From NCBI GenBank assembly GCA_018334615.1, contig JAGXLP010000060.1, positions 1 through 7,271 of the forward strand: 7,271 nucleotides of DNA, given 5' to 3'. The notes beneath the pieces were generated by a model. The model searched no databases, was not told the DNA's origin, and saw only the letters and a program-made list of their open reading frames with translations. A program made the translations under genes and the position numbers. This document shows, piece by piece, positions 5,407-7,271 of this stretch. The stretch comes from Candidatus Bipolaricaulota bacterium. GTDB lineage: Bacteria > Bipolaricaulota > Bipolaricaulia > M55B111. The number at the start of each line of letters is the position of its first letter. Position 1 is the first letter of the stretch.

Positions 5407-7271
5407 ATGAAATATCCTGGTCGCTGGGTGGCCGATAATCCCTGGAAGGTGATCGTATTTTCTCTGGTGATTACCATAGCTCTTGGGTTTTTTATACCAA
5501 AGATAGATATGGTCACGGATTTTCGAAAGTACCTTTCTCCCTCAAACGAGGTAGTCAAGGTAGCAACAGAAGCAGAGCAAAAGTACGGATCCGTCAGTTA
5601 CATTCAGGTAAGCATCGAACCGGAGAAGACTATCTTCGATCGGCAAGTTCTTCGGAGAATACAAAAGCTTCGTGAAGCTATCGCCGAAATTCAGGGGGTT
5701 AAAGCGGTCGAAGGGCCCATGAACTCCCAGGTGATAGTGGGAAAGGAGGACAAGTTAACTGTCGGCCCCGCATCACCCGACGGGGAAGTACCCGAGAATT
5801 CCTCGGAAATGGCTGCCTTCAAGGAGAAGCTGTTAGGGAGCGCTCTTTTGAGGAACCGGGTTGTTTCTGGATCTGGCGACGCGGCCGCCTTCTCCATCGA
5901 GTTAGAAACCAACGTCAATACCAAGGAAGTTGCAACGGAAGTAAGGAAAATAGTTGAAGAGTACGAGGGGCCGGAGGAGATCAGTATAGCCGGTCAGCCC
6001 TATTTCAACTCCGCCTTTTCCGACGCCATCAGAAGCGATTTGATAGTACTTCTCCCTTTGGTTTTCCTGGCAATCATTTTGGTGCTCTACCTCACTTTTA
6101 GGAGTCCACGTGGAGTTTTTCTGCCCCTCCTTGTGGTTTCGCTCAGCATCAGCTGGACCGTGGGTCTAATGGCCTTAATTGGGATCCCCTTTACCATGGT
6201 ATCATTTATTCTGCCCGTGATCCTGGCTGCGGTAGGGAGCGCGTACTCCATCCACGTCTTAAATCAGTATTACGAGCTGACCGAGAAGGAGATAACGGAA
6301 AAGGAAGCAGTCGTGGAGACCATCGGTTCCATGTATTCCCCGGTTACCATGACTGGCTTAACTACTGCTGTCGGATTTCTTTCTTTAATCAGCGCTTTTT
6401 TGATTCCCGTTCGCCAGTTCGGTATCTTTTCGGCGGTCGGGGTGTTGGTGGCCGTGGGGTTGTCCCTAACTCTGGTGCCAGCTGTTCTCTCGCTTCTATC
6501 CTTCCAAAAGAAAAAAGAGATGCCCGGATTCTGCTCCCCTCTGGCGCCATTCATTCAATCTTTGTTTCGGGGCTTTTCTCGTCTCGTAGTAAAGCGGCGG
6601 ATCCTGGTTACCGTACTGTTCGTAGTTATCTTGCTCGTATTTATAGCCGGGGCGTTGTCTCTCCAGATCAACACGTCCTATACTGCAATCATCGGCCAGA
6701 GCAGTAAGCTCACTGAGGGAATGAATTCAATGGACGAAAACTTCGCCGGATCCCAGCAACTTTTGGTGGAAATAGACACAGGGAAAAGAAACGGGTTAAC
6801 AAATCCGGAATTATTGCAGAAGTTAGACGACTTCCAAGAATGGTTAGAAAATAAAGACGGGCTACAGATGAATAAAACCGTCGGCATAGTCGATATCGTA
6901 AAGACGCTGAACCGAGAATTTCAGGGAGGAAATCCCGACCATTTCAGAATTCCGGATAACCAGCAGTTGATTTCTCAATTGCTCCTTCTTTCCGGAGGCA
7001 ATATGGGGCGGATGGCTCTTGGTGACTACTCGGCAGGAGAAATTACAGGTCTCTATCGCCAGGCGACCAGTTCAGAGATAAGTCAGTTAGTCAAATCCGT
7101 AAACCAATACCTAGATGAGCATTTTAGTTCAGTTGACGCCGGGATGGTGGGAAGCACGAGAATCCAGGAAGAGATGTCCAACAAGGTCGTTTCCAGCCAG
7201 ATCATCAGTCTGGCAACTACTATTATTGTGGCCGGTTTTATTGTGGGATTGATCATGAAATCATTTACGGC
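5407..7271 (+). CDS. RND superfamily exporter (MMPL / HAE3-like), 3'-truncated by window
   Basis: The frame stays open to the window end, giving 621 complete codons and no stop; homologues usually have about 750-900 residues. The layout is the RND repeat: TM1 at about 12-31, a large extracytoplasmic domain (32-208), TM2-TM6 (about 211-365), a cytoplasmic linker with a basic KKK and amphipathic helix (368-398), TM7 (about 399-417), a second extracytoplasmic domain (418-596), and the start of TM8 (about 598-618). The TM4 region reads PVILAAVGSAYSIHVLNQYYE (from 270), typical of hydrophobe/amphiphile-efflux-3 and MMPL-type proteins, which export lipids, hopanoids or hydrophobic drugs using the proton gradient. 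Residue 279 is Ala at or near where MmpL3-type pumps carry a proton-relay Asp. No membrane-fusion or outer-membrane partner gene is visible, as usual for this single-component group. Start ATG 5407 directly abuts the tetR stop. The substrate is probably hydrophobic, by family inference. Confidence 0.92.
   Translation, partial: MKYPGRWVADNPWKVIVFSLVITIALGFFIPKIDMVTDFRKYLSPSNEVVKVATEAEQKYGSVSYIQVSIEPEKTIFDRQVLRRIQKLREAIAEIQGVKAVEGPMNSQVIVGKEDKLTVGPASPDGEVPENSSEMAAFKEKLLGSALLRNRVVSGSGDAAAFSIELETNVNTKEVATEVRKIVEEYEGPEEISIAGQPYFNSAFSDAIRSDLIVLLPLVFLAIILVLYLTFRSPRGVFLPLLVVSLSISWTVGLMALIGIPFTMVSFILPVILAAVGSAYSIHVLNQYYELTEKEITEKEAVVETIGSMYSPVTMTGLTTAVGFLSLISAFLIPVRQFGIFSAVGVLVAVGLSLTLVPAVLSLLSFQKKKEMPGFCSPLAPFIQSLFRGFSRLVVKRRILVTVLFVVILLVFIAGALSLQINTSYTAIIGQSSKLTEGMNSMDENFAGSQQLLVEIDTGKRNGLTNPELLQKLDDFQEWLENKDGLQMNKTVGIVDIVKTLNREFQGGNPDHFRIPDNQQLISQLLLLSGGNMGRMALGDYSAGEITGLYRQATSSEISQLVKSVNQYLDEHFSSVDAGMVGSTRIQEEMSNKVVSSQIISLATTIIVAGFIVGLIMKSFT

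Overview
This is a window from a bacterial chromosome of moderate GC content. The promoters look sigma70-like, ribosome binding sites are purine-rich, and all five genes lie on the plus strand. Nothing here fixes the phylum. A single-component RND exporter, an S2P protease with CBS domains and a FadR-like TetR regulator would fit an anaerobic Firmicutes or Halanaerobiales-like lineage or several uncultured phyla. That placement is a guess.

Layout. Positions 1-999 hold the 3' part of an AI-2E/PerM-family membrane protein that enters from outside the window. A 272-base gap follows, with a good promoter (1143-1170) and a leader hairpin, and leads into an MFS transporter (1272-2681). The last ten codons and the stop of that MFS gene lie inside a 122-bp element with perfect 16-bp terminal inverted repeats (2648-2769). 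A polytopic S2P/M50 metalloprotease with two CBS domains follows (2993-4120), then a terminator-like hairpin. A second inverted-repeat element (4212-4317) shares its outermost ten bases with the first, so the protease gene is bracketed by related repeat elements. Positions 4318-4736 are non-coding and contain an array of hairpins (4525-4655) in roughly 55-base units. Stem sequences change from unit to unit while pairing is kept. A TetR-family repressor (4798-5406) and an RND/MMPL-type exporter (5407 to beyond the window end) then form a tight operon with no bases between stop and start.

How it works together. The TetR-RND pair is the clearest functional module. The promoter (TTGAAA, 17 bp, TATGAT) is overlapped by a long pseudo-palindrome centred on TGAACGTTCA, close to the expected transcription start. 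This predicts autorepression of the regulator and control of the exporter. The AI-2E, MFS and S2P genes each have their own intergenic space and look independent.

The most unusual parts are non-coding: the paired MITE-like elements, one of which has supplied the end of a protein, and the covarying hairpin array between the protease and the repressor operon. No CRISPR array, tRNA or rRNA was recognised, and no complete transposase gene is present.
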